This document shows, one piece after another, positions 53,956-63,320 of a DNA stretch of 64,000 nucleotides. Below the pieces are notes generated by a model that saw only the letters and a program-made list of their open reading frames with translations, searched no databases and was not told where the DNA came from. Source of the DNA: Oribacterium sp. oral taxon 102. GTDB taxonomy: Bacteria > Bacillota > Clostridia > Lachnospirales > Lachnospiraceae. Each line of letters starts with the position of its first letter. The first letter of the stretch is position 1. Location of the stretch: contig NZ_JABXYT010000001.1 in assembly GCF_013394775.1 (NCBI RefSeq), forward strand, positions 1 through 64,000, in the 5' to 3' direction. The position numbers and the translations under genes were made by a program.

Positions 53956-54028
53956 TGTCTCGTGGCATTTGCTATGCCGCAGCCGGACGTAAAAACAAAT
54001 ATGAAACATAGGAGGGCAAAGGGCAGCT

Positions 54029-55171
54029 ATGGTTGTTACGAAATTTGAAAGCTGGTGGGTCGAAAGAGGGAAATGCCTTTTCGACAGAAAAAGACAAGGA
54101 AGCGCCAAGATGGGCTGGGACGTTCTGGTCATTCAGCTGACTGCGGATAACGGGATTACCGGTTCCGCCACCTGTATGGCAGCCCGCTCCGGCGCGGTAT
54201 CCGAAGCATACCTGAACGAAACCATCGCTCCGGTGGTACTGGGACGGGATCCGCATGACCGCGAGGCAATCTTTCAGGAGCTATGGAGCATCGACCGCCA
54301 CGAGGCTTTTTTTCCCGTGTTCCTGCCCGGTCCCATAGACGTGGCGCTCTGGGATATGTGTGCCAGAGAAGCGAAGCTGCCCCTCTATAAATATATCGGC
54401 GCCTGCAGAAGCAGCCTTCCGGTATACGCAAGCTCGAACTTTCTGCCTCATGCAGAAGACTATGTTGCAGAGGCACTTTATTATAAAAAGAGGGGAATCA
54501 AGGCTTACAAAGTCCACCCCAGCGGCCCTGTCCCCTTCGATATGGAGGTTCATCAGGCAGTCAGGGATGCCGTAGGAGAGAGTTTTACGCTGATGTCGGA
54601 TCCGGTAGGAACCTACACCCTGAATGAAGCGATCCGCGTAGGCCGGCAGCTGGAGCAGCTGCATTACGAATGGTTCGAGGAGCCCTTCCGGGACTTTGAG
54701 CTCTGGAAGTATACCGAGCTATGCCGGACGCTGGACATCCCCATTGCCGCAACCGAAACAACTCGAGGGTGTCACTGGGGCGTCGCACAGGTCATCGCAC
54801 AGCGAGCCGCAGACATTGTCCGTGCCGACGTTTCCTGGAAGCACGGCATCACAGGCACCCTGAAAATCGCACATCTGGCAGAGGCATTCGGGCTGAACTG
54901 TGAGATTCACACTACCACCATGAATTACATGGACATGGTAAATCTTCATGTCAGCTGCGCTATCAAAAACTGCAAATATTTCGAATACTTTGTGCCGGAG
55001 GACCATTACCGCCTTCCCATGAAGGGGGATCTCCCCATTGACAGCGAAGGCATGATTCATGCACCGAATGCCCCCGGGATCGGTGCAGAGCTGGACTGGG
55101 AGCTGATTCAGGCTTCCTGCAGAAGCTATTGCTGTCAGGAATATGCAGAGGGAAGCTCCGCAGCCGTCTGA
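54029..55171 (+). CDS. Enolase-superfamily sugar-acid dehydratase (mandelate racemase type)
   Basis: 380 residues. The N-terminal cap is followed by a barrel with the KAYKVH motif (about 165-170) as base pair, metal ligands Asp in LMSDPVG, Glu in YEWFEEPF and Glu in ATETTRG, and His in EIHTTTMNY as acid/base. It probably dehydrates an aldonate, uronate or aldarate. The divergent TRAP operon and the SDR downstream support a sugar-acid role. The exact substrate cannot be read from motifs. Confidence 0.85.
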   Translation: MVVTKFESWWVERGKCLFDRKRQGSAKMGWDVLVIQLTADNGITGSATCMAARSGAVSEAYLNETIAPVVLGRDPHDREAIFQELWSIDRHEAFFPVFLPGPIDVALWDMCAREAKLPLYKYIGACRSSLPVYASSNFLPHAEDYVAEALYYKKRGIKAYKVHPSGPVPFDMEVHQAVRDAVGESFTLMSDPVGTYTLNEAIRVGRQLEQLHYEWFEEPFRDFELWKYTELCRTLDIPIAATETTRGCHWGVAQVIAQRAADIVRADVSWKHGITGTLKIAHLAEAFGLNCEIHTTTMNYMDMVNLHVSCAIKNCKYFEYFVPEDHYRLPMKGDLPIDSEGMIHAPNAPGIGAELDWELIQASCRSYCCQEYAEGSSAAV

Positions 55172-55241
55172 TCTCATCATCCAGCCGCTTTATGCATATA
55201 AGCAAGGCAGCTCACAAAGCCATTATAAAGGAGAAAGAAAT

Positions 55242-55991
55242 ATGGAAGAATTATCCGGCTATGCCGGCATCGTTACCGGAGGCTCCAGCGGAATCGGTCT
55301 GGAAATTGCAAATCAGCTGGCACTGGCGGGCGCCGCCGTTTATGTCGTCTCCAGAACAGGGAAAGAAAAAGAAGGACTGCAAAGCAGCCCGAAAGGCGTC
55401 ATCCATCAGCAGGGAGATATCCGAAACCGTTCGGAAATGCAGGCGCTGGTTCAGAGGCTCGCCGCAACGCACGGCGGTCAGCTGGACTTTCTGGTAAACA
55501 ACGCCGGCAGCTCCTATAAGTGTCTTGCTCAGGATTTCCCAGAGGAGGAATATGACCGGATCATGGAAATCAATGTGAAGGCAGGATTCCAGATGGCGCA
55601 GCTGCTCTACCCCTATCTGAAGAGAAGTCCTCACAAAGGAAGAATTCTCAATATTTCCAGCATGAGCGCCCATCTGGGCTTCAGTCAGGTCGTTCCCTAC
55701 TGCATTTCCAAGGCTGCAGTCGTGGGAATGACACGAGGTCTCGCCACAGAATGGGCAAACGAAAATATCTGCGTGAATTCCATCGCCCCCGGCTGGTTCC
55801 ATTCCCGTCTTTTGGACGAAATAGCGGATGAAAAACGACGGACGCAGATCCTGCAAAAAATACCGGTTCACGCTTTCGGAAATACAGAAGATCTGGGTGC
55901 GCTTGCCGCTTTCCTCATAGGCCCTCACGGAAGCTACATAAACGGGCAGGATCTCGCAGTTGACGGCGGCGCCCTGTGTTTTGGCTTCTAA
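55242..55991 (+). CDS. SDR-family oxidoreductase
   Basis: 249 residues from the Met at 55242 (AAAGGAG upstream); the frame opens earlier over the end of the previous gene. Nucleotide motif TGGSSGIGLEIA, NNAGSS, SSMSAHLGF, and YCISKAAVVG with catalytic Tyr-Lys, then APGWFHSR. It likely acts on the same sugar-acid pathway as the neighbouring dehydratase. Confidence 0.9.
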   Translation: MEELSGYAGIVTGGSSGIGLEIANQLALAGAAVYVVSRTGKEKEGLQSSPKGVIHQQGDIRNRSEMQALVQRLAATHGGQLDFLVNNAGSSYKCLAQDFPEEEYDRIMEINVKAGFQMAQLLYPYLKRSPHKGRILNISSMSAHLGFSQVVPYCISKAAVVGMTRGLATEWANENICVNSIAPGWFHSRLLDEIADEKRRTQILQKIPVHAFGNTEDLGALAAFLIGPHGSYINGQDLAVDGGALCFGF

Positions 55992-56007
55992 GAGAAAGGA
56001 GACCTGA

Positions 56008-56736
56008 TTGAAACGTATTCTCTGCTTCGGCGACTCCAATACCTGGGGCGTCATTCCGGAGCCCAAGAAGAATCCCTTTCCCTCTCTGCGATATGACGAG
56101 CAGACTCGCTGGCCCTGCGTTCTCGCAAGAGATCTGGGCAAAAACTGGAGGATTCTGGAGGAGGGTTTAGGCGGAAGAACCACTATTTATACTGTTCCCG
56201 GAGAAGCCTATCGCCTCGCCAGCACCTACCTCGAGCCCTGTCTGCTGAGTCATCGTCCGCTGGACTATGTGATCCTCATGCTGGGAACCAATGATATACA
56301 GCCGAAATTTCACAAAGAAGCACTCCAACCCAATCGACTCAACGCAGGAATCCGCGCACTGCTGCAGATCATCCTATCCGTTCCGGAATGCGGCACAGGC
56401 AGCGTTTCGCCTCGAATCCTCCTGCTCGCCCCCCCTCCCATCCGCCTTTCCTCGTCCAGACCGGATGTCAGTGCCAAATACGGAATGGAAGCAGGCGTCC
56501 TCCTTTCCCATCATTTCTCTTCGGAATATCAGAAGCTTTGCGAAAGCTTCCCCGCAGAATTTCTGAACGCTTCCCTTTATGCAGAAGCTTCCGAAGCGGA
56601 CGGCATCCACTTCACAAGGAACAGCCACGTCCGACTGGGGCATGCCGTAGCGAAAAAAATCCGAAATTGGGAGCGCAGCGCTCCGGAAGCTCCCGAAATT
56701 TCTTCCGAAATCCTGCGAAGCAGCATCGAAATGTAA
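56008..56736 (+). CDS. SGNH/GDSL-family hydrolase (carbohydrate esterase-like)
   Basis: 242 residues from a TTG start at 56008 with AAAGGAG upstream; MKRILCFGDSNTWG opens the protein and carries the catalytic Ser (about 9). The GTNDIQ block (about 92) and the C-terminal Asp-His pair in ADGIHFTRNSH complete the set. It probably removes acyl groups from a sugar, no signal peptide, so cytoplasmic. It follows the SDR gene by 16 bases. Confidence 0.88.
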   Translation: MKRILCFGDSNTWGVIPEPKKNPFPSLRYDEQTRWPCVLARDLGKNWRILEEGLGGRTTIYTVPGEAYRLASTYLEPCLLSHRPLDYVILMLGTNDIQPKFHKEALQPNRLNAGIRALLQIILSVPECGTGSVSPRILLLAPPPIRLSSSRPDVSAKYGMEAGVLLSHHFSSEYQKLCESFPAEFLNASLYAEASEADGIHFTRNSHVRLGHAVAKKIRNWERSAPEAPEISSEILRSSIEM

Positions 56737-56754
56737 TACAGCCCGCTCCCAAAA

Positions 56755-56801
56755 ATCCATACGGCACCGCTTACTTTCCGAGCAGCAGTGCCGTATGATT
56801 T
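56755..56801. terminator. Bidirectional terminator between SGNH hydrolase and LacI genes
   Basis: ATACGGCAC (56759-56767) and GTGCCGTAT (56788-56796) form a perfect 9-bp stem, extended by AATC/GATT. T-rich stretches flank it on the plus strand (ATTTTTATT) and the A-run on the left serves the minus strand. The LacI stop lies inside the hairpin. Confidence 0.75.
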
Positions 56802-57844
56802 TTATTCTGATACATCTCAATGTTGCTGCGGAATACCACATCGGCACCTACATAGATTTTCCGTTCCGGTCGATTCCCGTTTAAAAAATAGTCTATCAGT
56901 GCCCACAATCCCAGATATCCTTCCGCATAAGGATTTTTCTGTATCACGTTATCAAAGATTCCTTCCTTTAAACGCCGCGCCGTCTCCTCCGATAAATCCG
57001 TGCCGAGCGAAAACAGTCTCGATGCCTTTCCGGATTCCTCCAACGCCCTTCCCAGAAGAATCGTCCCCTGCGAAAACACAGCGCAGCAGGATGCCACATC
57101 CGGTCTGGATATCTCCCGCAGGATGTGGATGTAGTTGATCTCATCCATAGTCCAGGAGAAATCGCGGTAGATCATATTATAAATCTGATTCTCCCGCAGA
57201 TACCGTTCAAAGCCCCGCATCACCAGATTATGAGACGCATATTTCGGGTTCCCTGCAGCAATGAAGATACTCCCATACCCTGCGATGCGGCTGCTTATCA
57301 GCTCCGCCATCGTTCTGCCGATCACATCGTAATTCGGTTCTATACAGCAAAGCACATCCCTCCCCGGCTTCTCCGAATGAATCACCACGATTTTAGTTTC
57401 CAACGATTCCAGAAGCTCCCAATCCTCCTCTGAAAGCACATCCTCATGTCCCGCTGTCAGAAGCCCGTCGATCTCCTTTCCCTGAATCCGCTTCAAGAGC
57501 TCCGTTCGAACCTGCTCATGATTCGCCGTTGAATAGGGAAACTCCAGATAAGAAAAATTCACCTTCTGTCGTTGTATCACATCATGGATGCCCTGCCAGA
57601 TCTGCGGAAAGAAATATTTGTTGTCGCCCTCCTCTGACGGAAGCAGGATCGCAATCGTTTTCCTCTTCTGCTTCAGCATAGATGCCATCGCATTCGGCTG
57701 ATAGCCCAGCTCTGCAGCCACTCTCTTAATCAGTACCTTTTTTTCTTCCCCCACTCCTTTCTTCCCGTTCAAAGCAATATGTACCGCGCTGACGCTGACA
57801 CCGGCCTTCTCCGCCACATCCCGAATCGTGATTGTTTTGTTCAC
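56771..57844 (-). CDS. LacI-family transcriptional regulator
   Basis: 357 residues from a GTG at 57844 (AGGAG upstream), opening VNKTITIRDVAEKAGVS. Helix-turn-helix IRDVAEKAGVSVSAVHIAL with the hinge ALNGKKGVG (about 20-30), then a ligand-binding domain. It lies between two glycan gene groups and probably binds the AACGTT palindromes at 53787 and 53944. Sugar-acid ligand is inferred. Confidence 0.87.
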   Translation of the reverse strand: MNKTITIRDVAEKAGVSVSAVHIALNGKKGVGEEKKVLIKRVAAELGYQPNAMASMLKQKRKTIAILLPSEEGDNKYFFPQIWQGIHDVIQRQKVNFSYLEFPYSTANHEQVRTELLKRIQGKEIDGLLTAGHEDVLSEEDWELLESLETKIVVIHSEKPGRDVLCCIEPNYDVIGRTMAELISSRIAGYGSIFIAAGNPKYASHNLVMRGFERYLRENQIYNMIYRDFSWTMDEINYIHILREISRPDVASCCAVFSQGTILLGRALEESGKASRLFSLGTDLSEETARRLKEGIFDNVIQKNPYAEGYLGLWALIDYFLNGNRPERKIYVGADVVFRSNIEMYQNKNHTALLLGK

Positions 57845-57962
57845 ATCCGCTCCTCTCCGGACAGTCACTCCCTGTCTCTGCATCTATGAGCAGATTATAG
57901 CATGAAAACCGGCCCTTTTCGTTCCCCTCCGCAACGATTATCCTTCTGTACACACACCTGTT

Positions 57963-59948
57963 TCACACGCCATGAGCAGCTGTGTCGAGCTCCTCCAGCG
58001 CCCTCTCGCATACCTCCTCAAATGCCGCCGACGCTGCCCATAAATTATAGCTGTACCAGGAGCTGTACGGCTCCCCATTGGAATCCCTCTGAATCACAAG
58101 CCCGTCGCTTGGGCACCACCTTTCGCTCAATACGCCATAGTCTCCATATCCCGTTTTTTGAGGATACAGTTCCAATGTTTGCAGAATCCAGTTTGTTCCA
58201 TCCTCCGCCCGCTGCCTGTGATAAGAATCTCCGCTATGTGCAGCAAGATAATAAAGATCCGAATCCACGATCATGCCCATCGGATGGATATGCGGATTGG
58301 AAACACTGGTCACTGACCCGCCGCAGGAACACCAGCCCTCCCTGAGCGGCTTGTAGTCCGGTCTGGTGCGGTATCCGTATCGCCAGAGATACTCAAAGTT
58401 TGCAGCGTCCTTCAAGGCTTCCAGGTATTTATCCTCCCCCGTGCATTCATAGAGGAGCCTCGCTCCGCGCAGAAAAGCCAGATTTCCCTCCTGATCCGGA
58501 GACTTCCAGGTATCCATCGGCGTTCCGCAGCAGGTCAGGGACCGCACCGCTTCCCAGTAATAGGTGAGCCCTTTCTCTGCGGATTGCAGATATTTCCTCT
58601 CTCCCGTCAGCGCATACAGATATGTAAGGCACGGCACAAACCAGCATCCCGCAAAGCCCTCCCAGTCTACGACCTTCTTCTCCGAAATCGAAAACGTATA
58701 GCCAAATGCACCGTCCCCTCTTTGAAGGCACACTGCCGTATCGGCAACATCTCTTGCCCTTTTCAGCCAACGCGCCGGGTAGTCTTTCCGCTCTTCCTTC
58801 AGAAAAAGAATCGATTTCAACAAGTAATGAAGCGCAGAGCTCACATTATACGCACAGTGAACATCCCTTGTAAGCCCAAACGCGGTCCACCATCCATTTA
58901 CCGGACTGCCGCTTCCCTCTATCGGATGCGTCAGATCATTAAAAAATCCTGATTTCTCATTGTACGCAGCTACAATTTGCTCTAATATTTCCTCGCCGCT
59001 CCGCGCCTTTGACAATAGCCGCTCCGCCTCTTCTCCGAAAAGCCGCTCGGAGAGAATCAGCGGATATGCCAGCACACCGCCCCCGGTCCAGCCGATCTCC
59101 ACCACGTTTCTCCATGGCCGCAGCACGGTATCGGCAGGCGGCAGGCAACTTCTATTGGTATATTCCATGGCAATGCTGTCCCAGTTCAGCTCTGTGAAGC
59201 TTTTCAGGCACGCATACGCCGCTTCCCGCGCACTTTTTTCATGCTTCGGCATCTCTCTTCTCAAGAGATATTCCGCTCTTATGATATGGTGGATCGCCAG
59301 TCTCGGATTCTCTCTTTCATGCTCTGTTTCCGGAAATGCCACATAAATCCTGCCGCACGCCCTCGCAGATGACACATATTCACTTTTCACCGGTCCCGGC
59401 GTACGTTTATTGATGAAGGATATCGGGGCATTTTCATATCCCATGGTGACCCCACAGCCATTGGGCAGCATAGAAAATACGCCGTTATGAAGGAAGCCTC
59501 CATCCTCCTGCTCCGTATACGGGTCTATCGTCACTGCGACAGTTTCCTCCCTCCCGCAGAGCGCAGACAGGGGCATCGCCGCACGATCCGCGCGAAACGA
59601 CCAATATGAAGAACGAAACGGATCCTCCTTTCCTGTTTCGTCAAAACGCTCCGCAGTAAGAAGCGGAAATTCCCCAAAATGAACGCTTTCCGCATTGTTA
59701 TCTCCGTAAATGCAGCACGGAATCAGATGAAACACATCCTCCTCCGCATTCGAACGAAGCAAAAGCCGAACCAGCGTCCGCTCCCCGGGCAGAAGCTCCA
59801 CGGTATACGGATAATAGGAATACCCTCTTTCTCTGCATTCTGTTCCCAGATCGAGCTTTACCCGCTTTTCGTCCGCACTTACCCAGGCTCCATTCTCTTT
59901 CCATTGCAAACATAGCTCATATATATTTTCTTTCCCGCTTATTTTCAC
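57963..59948 (-). CDS. Uncharacterised six-hairpin glycosidase-like protein
   Basis: 661 residues. No signal peptide. The N-terminal about 200 residues look beta-rich. The rest is helix-rich with repeated toroid-type segments (WTGGGVLAYPLILSERLFG, WKSPDQEGNLAFLRGARLLYE, WEGFAGCWFVPCLTYLYALTGERKYLQ), typical of (alpha/alpha)6 glycosidases. Conserved acidic residues in DLTHPIEGSGSPVNGWW and MIVDSDLYYL are candidates for catalysis. I cannot assign a GH family. Its transporter neighbours suggest it degrades an imported oligosaccharide, possibly uronic-acid bearing. Confidence 0.65.
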   Translation of the reverse strand: MKISGKENIYELCLQWKENGAWVSADEKRVKLDLGTECRERGYSYYPYTVELLPGERTLVRLLLRSNAEEDVFHLIPCCIYGDNNAESVHFGEFPLLTAERFDETGKEDPFRSSYWSFRADRAAMPLSALCGREETVAVTIDPYTEQEDGGFLHNGVFSMLPNGCGVTMGYENAPISFINKRTPGPVKSEYVSSARACGRIYVAFPETEHERENPRLAIHHIIRAEYLLRREMPKHEKSAREAAYACLKSFTELNWDSIAMEYTNRSCLPPADTVLRPWRNVVEIGWTGGGVLAYPLILSERLFGEEAERLLSKARSGEEILEQIVAAYNEKSGFFNDLTHPIEGSGSPVNGWWTAFGLTRDVHCAYNVSSALHYLLKSILFLKEERKDYPARWLKRARDVADTAVCLQRGDGAFGYTFSISEKKVVDWEGFAGCWFVPCLTYLYALTGERKYLQSAEKGLTYYWEAVRSLTCCGTPMDTWKSPDQEGNLAFLRGARLLYECTGEDKYLEALKDAANFEYLWRYGYRTRPDYKPLREGWCSCGGSVTSVSNPHIHPMGMIVDSDLYYLAAHSGDSYHRQRAEDGTNWILQTLELYPQKTGYGDYGVLSERWCPSDGLVIQRDSNGEPYSSWYSYNLWAASAAFEEVCERALEELDTAAHGV

Positions 59949-59972
59949 CTTATTCTCCCTCCGCTTTTCCGC

Positions 59973-60848
59973 TCAATTCTTCATGCCGCTGGTCGCGATC
60001 CCTTCCACGAAATATTTCTGACAGGCGAAGAACAGAATGATCAGGGGCACAACTGCCGCAAAAGACATCGCCATGACCTTCCCCCATTGCACGACAGACT
60101 CCGAATCAAGAGACAGCCGGACAGCCAGAGAAATCGGGTATTTTTTTACGGAATTGATAAAGATCAGCGAATTGAAATAATCATTATACGTCCACAGGAA
60201 CTGAAATACTCCCGCCGAAAAAAGCGCCGGCTTCATCAAGGGCAGAAGAATCTCCGTCAGGGTTCGAAGCGTTCCGCATCCGTCTATGCAGGCTGACTCA
60301 TCGAGATCCCGCGGTATTCCGCGCAGGAACTGAATCAACATATACGGAAAAAAGGAATTGCAGCACAAAAGCGCCGGCGCATAAAACGGGATATAACTGT
60401 CTACCCAGTGAAAACGATTATAGAGCATATACCTCGGAATAATCACGACCGTGCTCGGGAGCATCATCATCGCGAGAAGAAATGTAAACAGCAGCTTTTT
60501 ATATGGGAATGTAAACCGCGCGAAAGCATAGGCTGCCAGCGTCGAGGAAAGCAGTGTAAAAAGCGTTGTCGGAATCACCAGCTTAAAGGTATTAAGGAAA
60601 AATCTCGTGTAGGTGATCCCCGCACTCCCCTGCCAGCCGTTTCTGTAATTTTCAAGCCGCCAAATCCCGGGAAGGAGCGCAACAGAGCCGAAAATTTCTT
60701 CATTGTCCTTAAAGGTAGCAAAAAACATCCACACCATAGGATACAAAAGGACAATGCCGATGATCACAATGACAAAATAAACCGCAAAAGATGCTCTATC
60801 TTTCTGCTCCTCATTCCTTCGTACTGCTTTCCGCTCATTTTTATTCAT
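59973..60848 (-). CDS. Sugar ABC transporter permease (MalG-like)
   Basis: 291 residues, six membrane segments starting at about 22-42. The EAA loop reads DESACIDGCGTLRTLTEILLPLM, with ESA for the usual EAA. It follows the MalF-like permease and pairs with it. The ATPase gene is not in the window. Confidence 0.9.
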   Translation of the reverse strand: MNKNERKAVRRNEEQKDRASFAVYFVIVIIGIVLLYPMVWMFFATFKDNEEIFGSVALLPGIWRLENYRNGWQGSAGITYTRFFLNTFKLVIPTTLFTLLSSTLAAYAFARFTFPYKKLLFTFLLAMMMLPSTVVIIPRYMLYNRFHWVDSYIPFYAPALLCCNSFFPYMLIQFLRGIPRDLDESACIDGCGTLRTLTEILLPLMKPALFSAGVFQFLWTYNDYFNSLIFINSVKKYPISLAVRLSLDSESVVQWGKVMAMSFAAVVPLIILFFACQKYFVEGIATSGMKN

Positions 60849-60868
60849 AAAGCTTTTCCTCCTGAAAA

Positions 60869-61774
60869 TCAGCCTTCATCCGCATAGTGAACCCAAAGCC
60901 TCGAAGAAGCGAACAGAATCAAAGTAAAGGCAAGGATAATGGTAAATTCAATCCAGGAGATCGCGCTCGCATATCCCATTTTGAAATAGGAGAACCCTTC
61001 TTTATACAGCATGATCCCAAGCACATTCGTAGATTTCATCGGCCCGCCTCCGGTAATGGTATACGGGGACGTGAAATTCTGTAATTCCTGAATCATCTGA
61101 TTCAGCAGCGCAAAGAAGAGAATCGGTGAGATCTGCGGCAGCGTAACATGCAGAAATCTCTGCACGTGACCTGCTCCATCAATTTTAGAGGCCTCATAGA
61201 GCTCCCTTGGAACGTTTTTCAGTGCCGCGAGAAGCATAACCATACTGGAGCCGAATTGCCAGATCTCCAGCGTGCAGATCGTAGGAAGCGCCAGCTTTGT
61301 ACTCCCGAGAAAGGATAACTTTTCCATTCCAAGCACTGACATCATCGAATTCATAACGCCATTATCGCTGAACATCAGTCTCCACAGAAGCGCCACAGCC
61401 ACCGATCCGCCGAACAGAGAGGGGATATAGTAAAGCGTCCGGATCAGATTGATTCCCCGAATATTTCGGTTCAGAAGCAGTGCCACCAGCAGTGCAAGGA
61501 TAACCTTCCCCGGTACCGTATAAAGCGCGAATAAAACCGTAGCCCGAAGCGATTTCCAGAAATCCCGGTCTCTGCCAAGGAGCTTCACATAATTTCCAAG
61601 TCCGATAAATTTCAAAGAACCGCCGACCGTATAATCATTGAAGGAATAGACAAAGGACATCATAAACGGGTATAGCTGAAGAAGCAGAAGCCCGACGATC
61701 CAGGGCAGCAGATAACAGAATGCCTGATAATCTCGTCTGGAATATTTCGCCCCTGCGGCTTTCGTAAATTCCAT
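60869..61774 (-). CDS. Sugar ABC transporter permease (MalF-like)
   Basis: 301 residues from the Met at 61774 (GGAGG upstream); the frame opens earlier but overlaps the gap after the binding protein. Six membrane segments, first at about 25-45. The EAA loop is EASKIDGAGHVQRFLHVTLPQIS. It pairs with the MalG-like protein encoded 20 bases downstream. Confidence 0.9.
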   Translation of the reverse strand: MEFTKAAGAKYSRRDYQAFCYLLPWIVGLLLLQLYPFMMSFVYSFNDYTVGGSLKFIGLGNYVKLLGRDRDFWKSLRATVLFALYTVPGKVILALLVALLLNRNIRGINLIRTLYYIPSLFGGSVAVALLWRLMFSDNGVMNSMMSVLGMEKLSFLGSTKLALPTICTLEIWQFGSSMVMLLAALKNVPRELYEASKIDGAGHVQRFLHVTLPQISPILFFALLNQMIQELQNFTSPYTITGGGPMKSTNVLGIMLYKEGFSYFKMGYASAISWIEFTIILAFTLILFASSRLWVHYADEG

Positions 61775-61865
61775 AGAAACCTCCGTAAAGCTGTAAATTC
61801 CATAGATGCTTCCGAATCCTCTGAATAAGCCTTGCGCGCCCAATCAAGCGGCAAGGCTTGCTGTG

Positions 61866-63206
61866 TTATTTCTGAAGCTCTGAAAACTCCGCGATCACTT
61901 CCTTTGCCGCATCCTCCGGCTTCTTTTCTCCATATCCTATCGCCTCGACTGCGTCGAACAAAATCGTCTTTGCCTCGGGAGACGAGGAGATCGCATCGTT
62001 CGGCGTTCCTCCTACCTTTATCGCAATGTCCGCCGCATCGGAAACCAGCTTCGTCAAGGATCCCTTCTCTGTGCAAATCTTCCTTGCCTGCTCCGTCGGA
62101 GGTACGGAACGTGTCGCTCCGAGCGTCTCCTCCGCTTTTTTATCATTAAAAAAATAGCTCAGGAATTCTGCCGCAAGCTCCGGATGCTGACAGCTCCGCG
62201 TAATAGAGAGAAGCTGCGGTGTATTGGAAGCGAAGCCGCCGTCCTTCGCTCCCTCCAGCACCGGAAGCCTTCCCGGAACATACTCCCCGTCCGGATATCC
62301 TGCCGCCATTACATCGATCGTTGAGATGTAGCACGGCGCAGCAACATACTTTCCGGCAATCCAGTTCGCGTCAGACTGTATATCGTCCTCAATGTACGAG
62401 GCCTGATAAGATGCAGGCGGAACAACATTGTTGTCATACAGCTCTTTTACATATGAAAATACTCTGGCCAGGTTTTCCTCTGTAAGCGTCAGCTTCCCAT
62501 TCGCATCAAAGAGCGGCCCGTTGATCTGCTTGCACTGTGTCAAAACAAAAATATTGGTGATGTACTCCTTATTCACGCAGAAAAGATAGCTTTCCGGATC
62601 CTTCTCATGAATCGCTTTTCCATATTCGATCCAGTCTCCCCAGCTAAGGTCTGCCTTCTCAAGGTCAACTCCGAATTTATCCGCCGCTTTTTTATTCACC
62701 AGAACCGCCTGTCCCGCAATGCCGGTCGGAAGCCCCAGCTGCTTCCCATCATAGTTTCCGTTGATCTGAAGCCCGATATAATTCGCGTCAAACAGAGAGG
62801 TATCTACGCCCAGCTCCTTCACATCATAAAAGTAATCTCCGGAAGCGACGAAGGTCGGCATTTTTTCCGGATCAATCTGCACGATATCCGGAGCCGTCCC
62901 ACTGGCAAGCTGCGTCGCGAGCTTATCATGATATCCATCGGATGAGCCCGGCTCCCCCTCGATCGTCACACCCGGATGCGCTTCCATGAACTGCCTGATG
63001 ACTTCCTGCGTCGCCGCGTTTCTCTCATCTCCGCCCCACCATGCAAAGCGAAGCGTCACATTCTCTCCTTCCGCCGCCGTACTCTCCCCTGCGGCTGTAG
63101 TGTTCTTTGTCTCTCCGGTGCCTGCCGCCGGCTTCGCACTGCCGCAGCCACCGAGTACAGAACATGTCATAGCGGATACCATGAGAACTGCCAAAGCCTT
63201 CTTCAT
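61866..63206 (-). CDS. Sugar-binding lipoprotein of ABC transporter
   Basis: 446 residues from the Met at 63206 (AAGGAAAGG upstream). Lipobox SVLGGCGS. Family-1 solute-binding fold: TLRFAWWGGDERNAATQEVIRQF, WIEYGKAIHE, ATRSVPPTEQA. It opens the transporter genes, which follow in the order SBP, MalF-like, MalG-like, glycosidase-like. The ligand is unknown but glycan-derived. Confidence 0.9.
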   Translation of the reverse strand: MKKALAVLMVSAMTCSVLGGCGSAKPAAGTGETKNTTAAGESTAAEGENVTLRFAWWGGDERNAATQEVIRQFMEAHPGVTIEGEPGSSDGYHDKLATQLASGTAPDIVQIDPEKMPTFVASGDYFYDVKELGVDTSLFDANYIGLQINGNYDGKQLGLPTGIAGQAVLVNKKAADKFGVDLEKADLSWGDWIEYGKAIHEKDPESYLFCVNKEYITNIFVLTQCKQINGPLFDANGKLTLTEENLARVFSYVKELYDNNVVPPASYQASYIEDDIQSDANWIAGKYVAAPCYISTIDVMAAGYPDGEYVPGRLPVLEGAKDGGFASNTPQLLSITRSCQHPELAAEFLSYFFNDKKAEETLGATRSVPPTEQARKICTEKGSLTKLVSDAADIAIKVGGTPNDAISSSPEAKTILFDAVEAIGYGEKKPEDAAKEVIAEFSELQK

Positions 63207-63320
63207 AAACCCTTTCCTTCCTTTCCTCAAACCCGATCTGTTCCATTGTTTGCTATGTCAAATCTAACAGCAATCGGGAATTTCCGAAAGGCAGTTCTGT
63301 TTCTGTTTCGTCTCTGAAAT

